From Stratiolaelaps scimitus (lineage: Eukaryota > Arthropoda > Arachnida > Mesostigmata > Laelapidae): 64,000 nt of DNA. The number at the start of each line of letters is the position of its first letter. Position 1 is the stretch's first letter. Positions 13,030 through 23,959 of this stretch are shown piece by piece. The notes beneath the pieces were generated by a model that saw nothing but the letters and a program-made list of their open reading frames with translations, was not told where the DNA came from and searched no databases. The stretch spans positions 2,662,001 through 2,726,000 of the forward strand of contig JABWDB010000036.1 of NCBI GenBank assembly GCA_019614645.1. The letters run 5' to 3'. The position numbers were made by a program, and so were the translations under genes.

Positions 13030-13890
13030 TGGGTATGGCCATAGTTGAACCATTACAACATATTTTTAGCCTCTCCTATGAGGACGGACAGGTGCCTGAC
13101 TAATTTCAGCTCCCGGTTGTAACCGAGGTCCATAAAGACAAAGGCAAGATCAATGTCAATAACTATAGGATAGTTGCACAAACGGTCAATAGCGTGGACT
13201 CATCTTTGAGAAAACACTCGTTGACCACTAACACACGTTTCCTTCTGCCAAAGGACTTCTCAATAAGGACCAGAACGGATTTACAAGAGATAAATCCACC
13301 GAGACGCCGCCGGGTGAAATCACCAACGACTGAGCCAAATATCGGGACCATAAAATAGACACTCACTGTGTTTGCTTCGATTTTCCGATATTTTCATCAG
13401 TCATGGCCTTCCCATATCTACGATCGAGCCACTAGATGTGGCCTCTGAAATCGTCGGTGGGATCCAAAGTTATCTTACGCATAGATAAGTTTTGTGTCGA
13501 AGTCAAAGATACTCGTAGTTCATATGACTCGCGCCCGTCTGGGGTTCCCGTACGGGGCCACCGACAAGTTTTATGCTGACAACTTAGAATTATATATGCC
13601 AATCCGTAATCCGAACAGGGCAGGCTATTTTTGCAGTCAGCTATCGATGTTGTTGCAGCGCGGCATCGTGTAAATAAAATGCTGGTATCTACTCCGAAAG
13701 GTGCCGTACTCTGCTTTACTCATTGAAAATGATAACACTATTAACCTAAGCGAAACCATTAAACGCTATAGTTCTATTCCTGATCTTAGTATAATCGTTA
13801 GCCCTGCCCTCGACTTCGACCAGCACGTGGCCGAAACAATACGATGTGCTGTGCTAATATGCAGTACAATATTCAGGTGTTTGTTCATTG
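13030..13890 (+). pseudogene. decayed CR1/L2-like reverse transcriptase
   Basis: Translated in shifting frames, this stretch follows the order of a non-LTR RT. It shows HIFSLSYEDGQVPD (the segment before motif 1), then KDKGKINVNNYR (the KKGD..NYRPIS block), QNGFTRDKSTE (the GFRKGRST block), SGVPYGA (GVPQGS) and YADNLELYMP (YADDTKLY, with the second catalytic Asp replaced by Asn). It ends with a thumb-like block, LSIIVSPALDFDQHV (compare DLGVIVDSKLSFSEHI). Stops and frameshifts interrupt every block and motif A is not visible, so it is inactive. No endonuclease part was recognised upstream. A family-B SINE begins about 70 bases after the last recognisable block. The final 119-codon open frame (13701-14060) is the remnant of the thumb region running into that SINE. 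Confidence 0.72.
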
Positions 13891-13959
13891 TTAAAAATTC
13901 AAACTTTTACATGGTAATTCTAAAGTACACTGACTGTTCGACAGTTTGGATTTCCTGTC

Positions 13960-14140
13960 AAGCCCGGTGGCCTGGTGGTGCATTCGTGTGCGCCTTGCAA
14001 TCGGAGGAGAGACATGTAGGTGCACGGGTTCGATCCCCACCGTTGCGCAGTTGCATTTAATAGCGGTTGTACCGTGGACGTTAAACGTTGACTGTGAATC
14101 AGCCCGAAGAAGATTTATTAGTTTGCATTTCTTCCTCTCA
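13960..14140 (+). repeat. SINE family B, full-length copy
   Basis: A tRNA-derived SINE with clear polymerase III promoter boxes: A box TGGCCTGGTGG at 13968-13978 and B box GGTTCGATCCC at 14027-14037. The body follows with GTTGTACCGTGGACGTTAAA and GAATCAGCCCGAAGAAG, then a T-rich end. The same head occurs in reverse at 18.7 kb, and the same body occurs without a head at 21.6 and 56.1 kb. Confidence 0.85.
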
Positions 14141-14505
14141 AAAAAGTTTGGGTACCTTACCTAAAAAGGCATGTTGAGCCCTTAGAGACGGGGGTTCAGA
14201 TTAGACATATTCGGAGAGTGAGTAAATGATGTGGTCTTCAACTACCGTGTGTGCTCTTGCCTCCTGCAGTCAAACGACATGACGCTGCTGACGTGAGACT
14301 GTCCAAGAGACTCCAATGAAACGGTGCCCTTGATAATTTCGTATATACCACATTTACCTCAAACAACATGTACTCTTGCAGATTGTCACGAGTTCTTCGA
14401 GGGGCACTTAAACTTGTGTCGAAAATAGATAGAATCCTTATCTAACAATATTGTATACGAGGATTCCTTTACTTATAAACTATTGCTGGCCGCTGTGATA
14501 TTGTC

Positions 14506-14553
14506 AAATATTCTACCAGACCTTTTGATTAATAAAGGTCTGGTAGGATATTT
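14506..14553. repeat. isolated hairpin, 20-bp arms
   Basis: AAATATTCTACCAGACCTTT (14506-14525) and its complement (14534-14553) match at 19 of 20 positions around an 8-base loop. No adjacent element explains it. Confidence 0.85.
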
Positions 14554-16132
14554 CAATTTGCATTGAATTAAGTAAATTTCAGCACCATTTAAGTAAATTC
14601 ATCGACGTCGCGGCGTTGTCTTTAGCGGCGATGTGCTGTTCGCATCTGGTCTCCTACCTAACAAGTTTGTCCAACGCGCTTAACACCCAAAGCTAATCGT
14701 GGTTTTCATAACCATGGCCCAAGTACCAAGGCGGTCCAGGGTGGCTTTAGTGGGTGAGAATCCCCTCAGCAACACATGAATACCTTAGCCGAAATCAAGG
14801 CCGCATAACGAATTTCCCCATAATCTCTATAAAAATGAGCGAACGTCAGCCGAAACAGCGACAGTTATCATCATCATAAACGAATCAGGAAGCCTACATA
14901 AATCTACACAGGCCGCATAAATCTACGCAAATGTTTATTCGCCCAAGGAGTTGGGGTCTTATCTCGATTTATTCACGAAGCCACCCAGATGAAACAAAGC
15001 AATGATAAATAATACCGTTTACTGGAGTCATCTACCTGAATGACGTTTCTGTGTAGTCCTATGCCATTCGTGCGTGGTCGGTCCCTCACATGATCCAAGA
15101 CGCCAGAAATTCACTGCAAAAGCATACACAAGGATTCCAATATTCCCCCTTCATCAATGTATCCCCTTGAGGCATTTATTAGATGTTTTTGATCCTATTT
15201 GCACGTAATGTGGCGGATAGATCCCGATGTGGTTTGGGGTAGGATAGATCCATATGAGCAGCTTTCCGTAATAACTTGTGAGCGACAATGACGAAGTTAC
15301 ATGAGGCTCTTATCATCGTTTCTCATTTGTTGTTCTTGTTGTAATTCAATTTAATTTATTGCTAAATGTGGCGATTTACTGCGCTTGGGACAGTTGCTGA
15401 TTAGCTATTACATAACTGTTTTGTAGTCTGACGTTTTGCACGGTTTTTCGCGTACCTTTCCTATGTTTCGGGTAGAATATTTCGAAAAAAACCTTTAATC
15501 ACGTTTTGAAGAAATGGCTATCTATTTCGAGTGATATCTCGGTATCCTTCTATTTAGAGAACTGTGCCAAGCCACCTCGTTTGGCTTCAATTCAGCTGGA
15601 TCCAGCGGTCTCAAGCGGAAACAGCGCTGTACGCAACCACAATCGTTGTGGCCTTTTGAGAGAATCAGGGAGAGAGAGAGAGACATCGCAGAGACACTTT
15701 GTAGCTACATGGACTCCCGTTTGTTTCAAAGTGATTGCAGCGTCCCCCCCTCCCGAATGTCGTGTCGACGCATTTCTGCTGTATCCATCTCTCTCTCTCT
15801 TCTACACGGCTCGTTCTGTGCATAACATCACTCGAGGCTGCGCTCGTCCTTTCCTCGCTGACTGAATCCATTCGTTTGCCGTCACCACACCACTATTGAA
15901 AACAGCAGCAGCATCGCTCGAAGTTTGAACGCCCGCCCGCCAGCCAGCTAGGTTCACTTCGGGCGAATTGTAGACTCGCGGGACCTGTTTCAATCAATTG
16001 CGCCCATACACAAACTGGGGAATTACACGCTATAGCAACAGCAGCAGTGACTACCACTACTATGATGATGACGATGACGACGACGACAATAACAACTACA
16101 ACAAGAACTCGTAACAATACGCATTGATATAG

Positions 16133-16153
16133 TATATATATATATATATATAT
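16133..16153. repeat. (TA)n microsatellite
   Basis: About ten TA units inside a GC-rich low-complexity patch. Confidence 0.95.
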
Positions 16154-17063
16154 GTCGTGGTATCACACGGAGCGTTCTCTATAAATCTATCCACGCACCT
16201 ATAGCACCCTCTTCCCTCATCTCCTTGATACCCCCCCCCCCAAGCCCTCGCTTCGCGGTGTAAATATATGCATTGCATGTCATACAATAGACACGAGAGG
16301 CGAGGCTGGATGGTGCATGTGAGCGGCTGTGGCAAGCGGTGCCGCTTCGTAGACGGCAGCTCATAGGGGAGCCGTCCGCTTGGCGGCTTCGGCTCCGACA
16401 CAAACGCACAAACAGATCGGCAGAAAGCAGATTTCGTCGGGAAGAGGAGACCGCGATCGGCCGCAGCAGCTTCGATGGATACGCACGCACGCTCAGTCTA
16501 TTTCACATGCAGCAGTTATGATTCCGGCACGTAGCGGCATGGGCAGCAGCAGCTGAAGTAGGGACATATTGGTTGGATCAGCCTCCCCGTTTAAGGTCCC
16601 TACATCTACCCTGCCTTCTATTGCGCACGATCCGTTTGTATTTATGTACGTTCATACAACAACAACAACAACGACAACAACAGCGAATTGCATGTCACGC
16701 CATGAGGCGAATGGTTGAACTGCAAATGGCGAGCGCATGACTCAGAGAGGGGCAGGAGTCAGAGGACGACAAGGGAACGAGGTCCGTTCGCTGGCTGACT
16801 GCCCGACGGAGGCGGCGGATCGAGATCCTCGCACCAGAATGAGAGACTAGAATCCGTGGCCTGCATGTATAGGTATATTGCAAGTATATAATACATTCAA
16901 TAATAGTGATGCCAATGCTGAAGATAATGATGAATCCAGTAAAGACACATAGGCCTCATGGGTGCGAGCGCCGACGTTGCTACCGCTGGTTCTCCTCATG
17001 CTACTGTTCAGGTTATGCTGATGATGTACTAGTACAAATATCTACATGTCAATGATAGCAGAG

Positions 17064-17140
17064 GACAGGTGAAGGTCAGCTTTGAAAAAAAATTGTGTCT
17101 CTCCTTTTTAAAGGTCAGCTCAAAAAAAAAAAAAAATATT
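17064..17140 (+). repeat. SINE family C tail fragment with poly(A)
   Basis: GACAGGTGAAGGTCAGCTTT followed by A8, then AAAGGTCAGCTC followed by an A run of about 15. Both match the CAGCTGAAGGTCAGCTC-A(n) end of the family-C copies, apparently two tails in tandem. Confidence 0.45.
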
Positions 17141-18654
17141 TTCTTTCGTTTCCAGAGGAGGAAATCCTCTTCAAACGCACGTACCCCACTAGATTAAGTT
17201 CCGATCTCTACCGAGAGGTTTGGCCGATACAGTGCGGTTTTTTGGTGGACGACAAAGCGCCTACTTGGCCTGCAACAACAACAACCACACTAACAGATCG
17301 AAAAAGCCATAAAGCTACTAATTAGCATCTGCCGTCCACCTCGACGGTGTATATTCTTACGACGAGCGAGAAACGCCTAGTGGACGCAAGCCTGGAAACA
17401 TTTATGATGCCACATAAATGATACACCTGCTAGAGTAAAAAGTAGCTTAAAAGGAGACAAAAGTAGCTGTTCAAACACAGCGTCGTGATTTCGAAGACAA
17501 ATTTTCATCTGGGAAACGCGAACGTGATCATCGCCTGCGTCCATAATGGCTGGCCGTCTATATAGGTATTTACGTATTTAGATCAGGTATATTTATCTAT
17601 ACAAATTAATGAAATGCTAATTAACTCCATTGCGTGCCCGTTCTTCAGTCGAAGTCGTCGTTCCTCAGCTAATTATCGCACGCCTTCATAGTGCCTTACA
17701 ATTGGACAAGCTGAACGAAGACAGTGTATGGGTGTTTGCATAATAATCGTCCACCTCCACCAGCTAACGGAGTCCCTTCGCAGCTGTTATCGGCCGTTGA
17801 ACTAAACACGAGAAGAGCCGTAACTGAACTGAGAACTGCCTACCAACTTAATAGGGACATAGTTATGAACCAAGTAACAACGCTTCCAGGCTCACAAAAA
17901 AACGCTGCACAAGGGGACAGCGTTGTTGAAAAGCCAAAGAAAAAAAAATCGTAAACCAAAGCCAAGCCAATCAACGCAGTTATGTACCCAGTATCAAAAA
18001 AAAACGAATAAGCAGACTAACTTCTGTTCGACACCAGAAGTGGATCGAACATAAGGCAGTATGAAGGTATAATATGCTAGAAGCAATGCAAAATAGCCTT
18101 CCTGCTGAGTGGCTATTACTGAGCTGATCATTATAGGGTACGTGGATACAGAGTGGTTTTTTAAGGTTTGTCTTTTGTAATTGCTCATTTTGCTCTGTTC
18201 CAAGCTCTCAGTGATGTTTGGCATACGTTGAGTAACGGCTGAGTGGGTGGGTCGGTCAGCGAGCGGCTGTTCATCACTTCGAGCTTGCCTGCCTCTTCTA
18301 AGCTACTTCTACTTCTGCTGCTGCTAGAACACTGTTAGGCAACGAAGTCAGACGATTCAGATAGTCAATTGTATATTCTATGACGAATAGCGTTTTAACA
18401 CCGACGTTCGACAAGCTATCAGTATTAATTGGCTTGAGGATAGGGCGCGAAAGTGTGATCCCATTAGCTCGTGAGAGGCGGGGAATTAATGGGCAATTTT
18501 GTCTTTCCTCTTTCTAGCGTCTCCTTTGTCGTCCTCGTATTGAACTGGAGTCATGCGTACGAATTGTGTTTGGTTGATGTTCGTAGTGGTCGGCTCTCAA
18601 TTGCCTTTCCGCTGGCACATATGCCAAGCGAGATATAAAGTGACATTTCGTATG

Positions 18655-18790
18655 TGAAATGAATGTTGACACCTTGAGACTATATTCATTCAGCGGTGTC
18701 CGTGGCGGTGTACGAGGTTCAATTGTGTCTCTCCTACGTGTCTCTCCTCCGATTGCAAGGAACGCACCACCAGGCCACCGGGCTCGACAC
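18655..18790 (-). repeat. SINE family B, diverged copy
   Basis: The minus strand reads CCCGGTGGCCTGGTGGTGCG, then TTGCAATCGGAGGAGAGACA, matching the head of the copy at 13960 almost base for base, including the A box. After that it has a duplicated GAGAGACAC block, a decayed B box (ATTGAACCTCG) and a body that no longer matches. It may be a subfamily with a different 3' part. Confidence 0.68.
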
Positions 18791-18854
18791 CTCGTGAAGA
18801 GATGGCAGCAAGTCATTGCACGAAATAGGACATAGTTAATTGATTAAAATCCTG

Positions 18855-18911
18855 CAAACGCAAAATATTTGCCCAAATAAGCCTTTTTTTGGGGCAAATA
18901 TTTTACGTTTG
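18855..18911. repeat. isolated hairpin, 20-bp arms
   Basis: CAAACGCAAAATATTTGCCC (18855-18874) and its complement (18892-18911) match at 19 of 20 positions around a 17-base T-rich loop. The size is similar to a pre-miRNA or a minimal foldback element. Confidence 0.85.
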
Positions 18912-19923
18912 AAATTTACTCGATGTACGCTACGGACGTGCGCATCAATCAAATACTATGTTTGGATCTGTGCCTATCCTGCCAAATGATTTTATCCTGT
19001 TCTTTCACCCGGCTCCTTCTTTCTTCGGCCGATTTGCCGACGGCGCGGTGTCGGCGTAGGGTCGACGGTAAGGACCTATTAATTTCAGGCCAGGCGACCG
19101 GCCGGCCGGAGTATGACCGTCACTCATCCACTGTGCACTCCTCCTCTTCGGCAGCGCACCGCGATGCGTACGTCGACGTTGGCTTGGCCACCCGAACGGC
19201 CGACAGGCCCGGCGGCCTATTTGCTCGGCTAATCCATTGCAGGACTCTCCTCACGTTACAACCGATCACTGCCTGCCAAAAGAAACTGCCCATCCCAGTT
19301 CGGCGACGCCGTTGCGCCGAAGAGGAGCCGCCGAACCCAACGAAAATGTGGGGCCCGCAATATACCAGCTCCGTCTCTCGTCGTCTGAAGGGTAGGAAGC
19401 CGCCGCTGCTGCTTCGTGCTTCCCGATGCGCTACTGCACTCAGTACCCGACTCTTCCACGACTACGACTGCTACAACTACTGCTACCGCTACCCCGTCGT
19501 CCTCCACTTTGGGGCCTTGGGCCAGAAGGACCATCGATGCCTTCTTTTCATTCACCGCACCGCTAGCAGTGGCACCACTGCCGTGACAAACAACGAGGCT
19601 CATCGACCCAATCGAGCCCAAGGCCATGCCATCGGCAAAGACGACAAAGAACCCGCAGCAGCCAGCCGGTAACGCCCCCCACCAGCCGACCCCGCTTGGG
19701 TTACCCCCACTCTGCGTGCCCCTCGAATATCCCGTCCCTAAACCACCCTGGAGGGTCCTTTGATTCCAATGGAGCTTCGCCCTCCAATCTGCCCGTCTAC
19801 GCTATTCGCTCCGCCTAGAAAGCCGATTACTTGACGTGAAAGCAATACGCGCCATGCCGTGCCATGTAACATAAAAGCAGCAACAAAGAGGTAGTAGCAT
19901 ATGTTAAAGCAATGTGTCGATAT

Positions 19924-19983
19924 CAGCAGCAGCAGCAGCAGCAACAACAACAGCGTCATCATCATCATCATCAGCAGCAGCGG
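19924..19983. repeat. CAG/CAA/CAT trinucleotide tract
   Basis: CAG units, then CAA, then CAT, then CAG again over 60 bases. On the minus strand the tract reads as Met and Leu runs, which are artefacts of the repeat. Confidence 0.95.
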
Positions 19984-20120
19984 CATAGCTTGAATGGGCG
20001 TGTAATGCTCGCGGATGACAATATTTATGAGTTACAGAAAGTATGGGGTCCAAGGAATACTTTTAGATGTTAGCGATGCCGAACATATCATTCAGACCAT
20101 CACACTGTCTTAGCATATGC

Positions 20121-20121
<1 letters not shown>

Positions 20122-20152
<31 letters not shown>
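20122..20152. repeat. (TA)n microsatellite
   Basis: About 15 uninterrupted TA units. Confidence 0.95.
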
Positions 20153-20156
<4 letters not shown>

Positions 20157-21627
20157 TGAACTCACTCGAAGTCTGCTCCTTTATGCATACGAATATGCAT
20201 GAGAAGAGGTTCGTGTCGAACTAAATTAATGATTGCGACATCTGTGCACAGCCTTGCGGCCCGTGAAGCAATCGATGTGAATTCTGAGGAGTGCGTTCCT
20301 TACATGGAGGCCGGTCCCACTTGGAAAGGATTTGGCCGGAATCGATGGCCAAAGGTGTCTGATACTTACAACAGTTGTGGGTCTCCGATAAAGTCAGTAT
20401 CACTACGCTGTTCATGGGGTGAGCTTCCACGTACTTTCTCTCTCTCTTTCTCTCGCTCTCTCTCTCACTTTACGAGCCACGAACGAGTTTTTGTTATGCA
20501 AAAGCGCGTTATCTATTGTTTATGACTGACGGAGCATAAATGAGGTGTGCAATAGAATCGTTGACACCACATAACTCGCTCTCTGACAAAGGCGTCTCGC
20601 TGAACAAGTTTGACCTGAAAAGTTGCTCTGAAATCGCTCACGCACCTCGGGGGACGCCTGATCTTTTTTTCTGTTTACACAATATTATATCTTGCTGAAA
20701 GAGGATTGTCAACCAAATAGAGTTAGAAATGGCACCCCTCCGGGCATAGCATGCGACCCACCTTTCGAATGCAAATGAATACTACCCAATCAACAGATTG
20801 CGTTTGAAGATCCGGAAGGCGGGAAAGTGAGTGACCCATGAGGCTTTGGAATTGCGAGAAATCACCTTCAAGTTAGGTTGCGAAGTTCTCCCTCAAGCGA
20901 CTAGAGCGTCGAGAGACTCGGCTCCTTCAGATTGCATTTTGACCGATCTAAACCCATTGGCCCGAGAGCAGTTCTTGAAGCTTGAGTATGCCATAGCATG
21001 AATATCAGACTACCTTGACATAAAGGAACCCTCATTTATAGAAAGCCGACCGGCAGTTGGACTGCCTAATACATAATTAGATGGCAAAGGTCAGCAGACT
21101 ACAACGTCAATTATCCGACCCCGACGGCTGAACAACGCTCGACAACATTTTGCACAATAAACTCGGGCAATTCGGATACAATTCTAAAAATTTGTTCACG
21201 AGCATAATCCCCCCACATAGAGTGTCCATCGTAATGAGTTAACACATTGTTGTGATTAGGCTCAGTTGTGATTCTTCAATCGGCGGGTTCATATTGACCT
21301 TCCCATCTGCGTCCACAGGTTTGGTTTCACTATATCATATACATCAATAGTTATGCCAGTCAGATGATGAGATCAGATTAAGTTCATGTTTCCCCTGCTA
21401 TTGTGCTTATCATATTCGATACCTGCGTTATCATACACAAGCGACCTGATCTAGCAGATTCTATTTGACCAGTTGCTTGTTGGCTTCGGCGTGGAATAGT
21501 CTCGCAGTGGTTTGGTCCTGCTACGAAAAAAAGCCTTGCCCAGAATGCTATTGATAATAATAACAATAAACACGGATATACCATCATGTTCGAGAACCGG
21601 CGTATTCAACGTGGTATGGCCGATGGC

Positions 21628-21692
21628 AATGCCGAAAGAAGTCTCGTGGACGTTAGATGTTGGCTGTGGGTCAGCCCGGAAGGTTTATTTTA
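21628..21692 (+). repeat. SINE family B, 3' body fragment
   Basis: CGTGGACGTTAGATGTTGGC followed by GTCAGCCCGGAAGGTTTATT matches the 3' body of the copy at 14060-14120 with scattered substitutions. The preceding GCCGAAAG is shared with the fragment at 56051. No tRNA head is seen. Confidence 0.6.
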
Positions 21693-22013
21693 TTTACCAT
21701 CATGTTCACATCGAGTGTCCGTTCTGCTAAAAGTTTGCCATATCTGGCTTCATCGTCACGACTAAGTTTCGGCGAATTGGCGAAAAGCTAACTGTATGTT
21801 CTGGTTGTTGTTCTGAATCGAAGATTGAATTATGAATACCAGCCATTTTGATTTGAAGGATAAATACGTCCTCTGAGAAGCTACAAAGTTCTGGGAGGAG
21901 TTCTTAACGATTCAGGAGAATGCCATATGTACGAATCGTTCAAACAGTTCGTCTTTTTCATTTTTTTCAGTTCTTTCTAACACCGCTGTAATGCCGTAAG
22001 GTTGTCTCATATA

Positions 22014-22457
22014 CAGGGTGTGCGGAAAACTACGCAACCCGAGGAGGAATTAACCAATGCGTGACGGCTCTGAAGGTAATCTTCGCTGTAATTTCCTTCC
22101 CTCATGTGTTCTGCCAATGTATATTTAGATGGTCACGCGTAGGGTAAACAATGGCTCGAACAAAAATTACTGAAATTTATCCCAGAGGGCATCAAATTAT
22201 CGTGATGGTCGAAAGGCGCTGGTGGGATTAATTGTAAGCAAGGTTTGCCATCCTCTATCAGCGTGTTTTCGATTCCTTTCTCGATTTTTCTGTCTAGAAA
22301 TACACACGTTGTTACCCAGAGATGCCTTTAAAGCAACGAATGAAAGGTGAACACATCCACGGGCTGTTATCTTTAATACAGTAAAAGAAAAATTAAGTTA
22401 AAAACTGCAGTTCCTTTAATAAACAAATAAAGCTTTACTTTACTTTACTTTACCCTG
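22014..22457 (+). mobile_element. Tc1/mariner-like relic with SINE tail at right end
   Basis: The left end reads TA then CAGGGTGTGCGGAAAAC (22012-22030), a common shape for arthropod Tc1/mariner-type termini, and the right end reads CCCTG then TA (22453-22459), giving a TA/TA flank. At 22151 a short frame starts MARTKITEIYPRGHQIIV and stops after 26 codons. Its beginning resembles the N-terminus of Tc1-type transposases (MARTKELSP...RGQIV). Only about five bases of the right terminus are recognisable, because a family-A SINE 3' end (22384-22452) abuts it. The left part is therefore better supported than the full extent. This is a degenerate non-autonomous copy. Confidence 0.5.
22384..22452 (+). 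repeat. SINE family A, 3' fragment with (CTTTA)n tail
   Basis: Plus-strand CTGCAGTTCCTTTAATAAAC, then AATAAAG and a clean tail of CTTTA units. This shows that the family ends in a short microsatellite, not poly(A). It sits at the right end of the Tc1/mariner-like relic. Confidence 0.7.
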
Positions 22458-23186
22458 TATTTAGAGCACGTGCCATATTCTTCACTGATAAAACAAAACG
22501 TCCCGTCTTTAGCGAATTGTAACCGAGACATAGCTCGGAATCATTTCCGGTACGATGATTTTTTGACGAGACGATTCAATAAAATGCAAATTTTTCAATC
22601 GTGTAGATTTATTGCCTTGCCGCTGCCGCCGTGCGACACTTCTGTTTGCGGGTATCACTCGCGTAGCACTCGCGATATTGCGAAATATTTTTCTCTCGAT
22701 GTGACAGATGCTCTCTTCTTTGCTATATTTCTGTCGAAATTAGCGGATGGCCGACACATATACGAATATTGAAACAAACTTTAAGTCGGATGCTACTTGT
22801 GCAAGGAAGACCACGATGGAAATGTGATTGACCAACGCCTAATTATTGGCGCTCGAAATAATAATCGTCGGCAACTTTGTTGACACTTCTTTCATATAAC
22901 ACTCTATGACAAAATCGATGGAGCTGATAGACTGTGCTGATATTCAATATATTGGAATTGTATATGAAACACAATTGTATATGGAATTTTTAAATATAAT
23001 TTGGTGGTTTCGCATCGTACAATCGCCGTCTGGTATTTCTTTTTTTTTTTCGAAATTATTTTCACATTAAAGTGCCCCATTGAGGGTGCATGTAATTCGC
23101 GTGCAAACGGTCTCAGCCCATATAAATTATGAATTTAGCCCCTTTTTGGAACATCGTACGGCAAATACTTTTTGTATCTGTTTATG

Positions 23187-23192
<6 letters not shown>
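22458..23192. other. unassigned AT-rich sequence
   Basis: A T10 run near 23040 is the only notable feature. Confidence 0.6.

Positions 23193-23221
<29 letters not shown>
23193..23221. repeat. (TA)n microsatellite
   Basis: About 14 TA units followed by a T run. A second TA array lies 115 bases downstream. Confidence 0.95.
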
Positions 23222-23225
<4 letters not shown>

Positions 23226-23335
23226 TTTTTCAACTATTGCAACCTGTGTCGTTGTCGGGAATACACAAGGTAGCGCATGATTTTGTTTCACTTTTCAACT
23301 ATATCACTTGAGTGGAAGGTCAAGGGGAACTTCCG

Positions 23336-23361
23336 ATATATATATATATATATATATATAT
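23336..23361. repeat. (TA)n microsatellite
   Basis: About 13 TA units, shortly upstream of repeat family D copy 1. Confidence 0.95.
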
Positions 23362-23424
23362 TTGCGACCTTTCGCACTCTCCGAGGATTAAGCCCGATTA
23401 GAACGCGTGCATTTATAATGTCGT

Positions 23425-23550
23425 ATCTTAGCCTCAGGCAGGTGTGGATTTCCTTTCCGAACACGTCCCGTACTCGGGATAGGATACGGATTGATTCTGA
23501 CCAATGTCTGATTGGGGCAGGGCTGGGGACCCGGCTCGAACCGAAACTAT
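23425..23550 (+). repeat. dispersed repeat family D, copy 1
   Basis: Collinear with 30508-30637 at moderate identity: GCCTCAGG, GGTGTGGATTTCC, TTCCGAACACGTCCCGTACT, CCAATGTCTGATTGGGGCAG, GGCTGGGG, CCGGCTCGAACCGAA. No coding capacity. The class is unknown; copy 2 has a tRNA-like head, so it may be a SINE. Confidence 0.4.
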
Positions 23551-23867
23551 TCCTTCCTGCCATTCTTAGCGTTACTTTGGTCTAAGCTGACATTTTTGCG
23601 TGAGCAATTTATGTGCGTTTTAAAAAATTCGAAGTGTGTATAGATTTGTGTATAGATATCTTCATTCTAATCGTTGCTCTATACAAATGTCCGCAGTGAA
23701 ATAATCGCGAACAGAGTTCATTTTGCAGTTTCCGTGTACTCTAGTGACACTGACGGGTGCGTTGTTTTTTCTCTGCCGAAGTGGTGGTTCTCTCGAGGGA
23801 CTCGAGCGGCAGCTGTGACTGACTACCAGATGCCGGAATTGAATGAAACTACATGAAAGCCGCGTAG

Positions 23868-23931
23868 CAAAACAGTAAGAGATTGCAGGATTCTCTCCTG
23901 CGTCCTGCAATCTATTACTGTTACTGTTTTG
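23868..23931. repeat. isolated hairpin with repeated outer arm
   Basis: AACAGTAAGAGATTGCAGGA (23871-23890) and its complement (23903-23922) match at 19 of 20 positions. The right side then repeats ACTGTTTTG, giving a second register for the outer CAAAACAGT. Confidence 0.8.
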
Positions 23932-23959
23932 AGCTTGATCGCATTTAACGGAAGGCCCG

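Larger units (their letters stand above)
14554..18654. other. unassigned, with GC-rich patch 15560-16900
   Basis: Contains (GA)n, CAG/CAA and (TA)n tracts, a C10 run near 16235 and the SINE-C tail at 17064. A frame at 17724-17954 ends in a Lys-rich segment (VVEKPKKKKS); it has coding-like composition but no family match and could be chance or a retrocopy end. Confidence 0.5.
18912..21627. other. unassigned, with GC-rich patch 18990-19800
   Basis: The 249-codon plus-strand frame at 18923-19672 and its 123-codon minus-strand partner lie in GC-rich sequence where stops are rare. Neither resembles a known protein. A CT-rich tract lies near 20436-20462, and a weak RT-like stretch near 21090-21215. 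Confidence 0.5.

Noticed and set aside
14020..14040. genuine tRNA gene at the GGTTCGATCCC box
   Set aside because: The boxes are 59 bases apart, the acceptor stem does not pair, and the sequence recurs as a SINE.
18923..19672. 249-codon plus-strand open frame as a gene
   Set aside because: It lies in GC-rich DNA where stops are rare, shows no recognisable domain, and is matched by a long open frame on the opposite strand.
19738..19986. minus-strand Met/Leu-rich frame as a membrane protein
   Set aside because: It is the CAG/CAT trinucleotide tract read in reverse.
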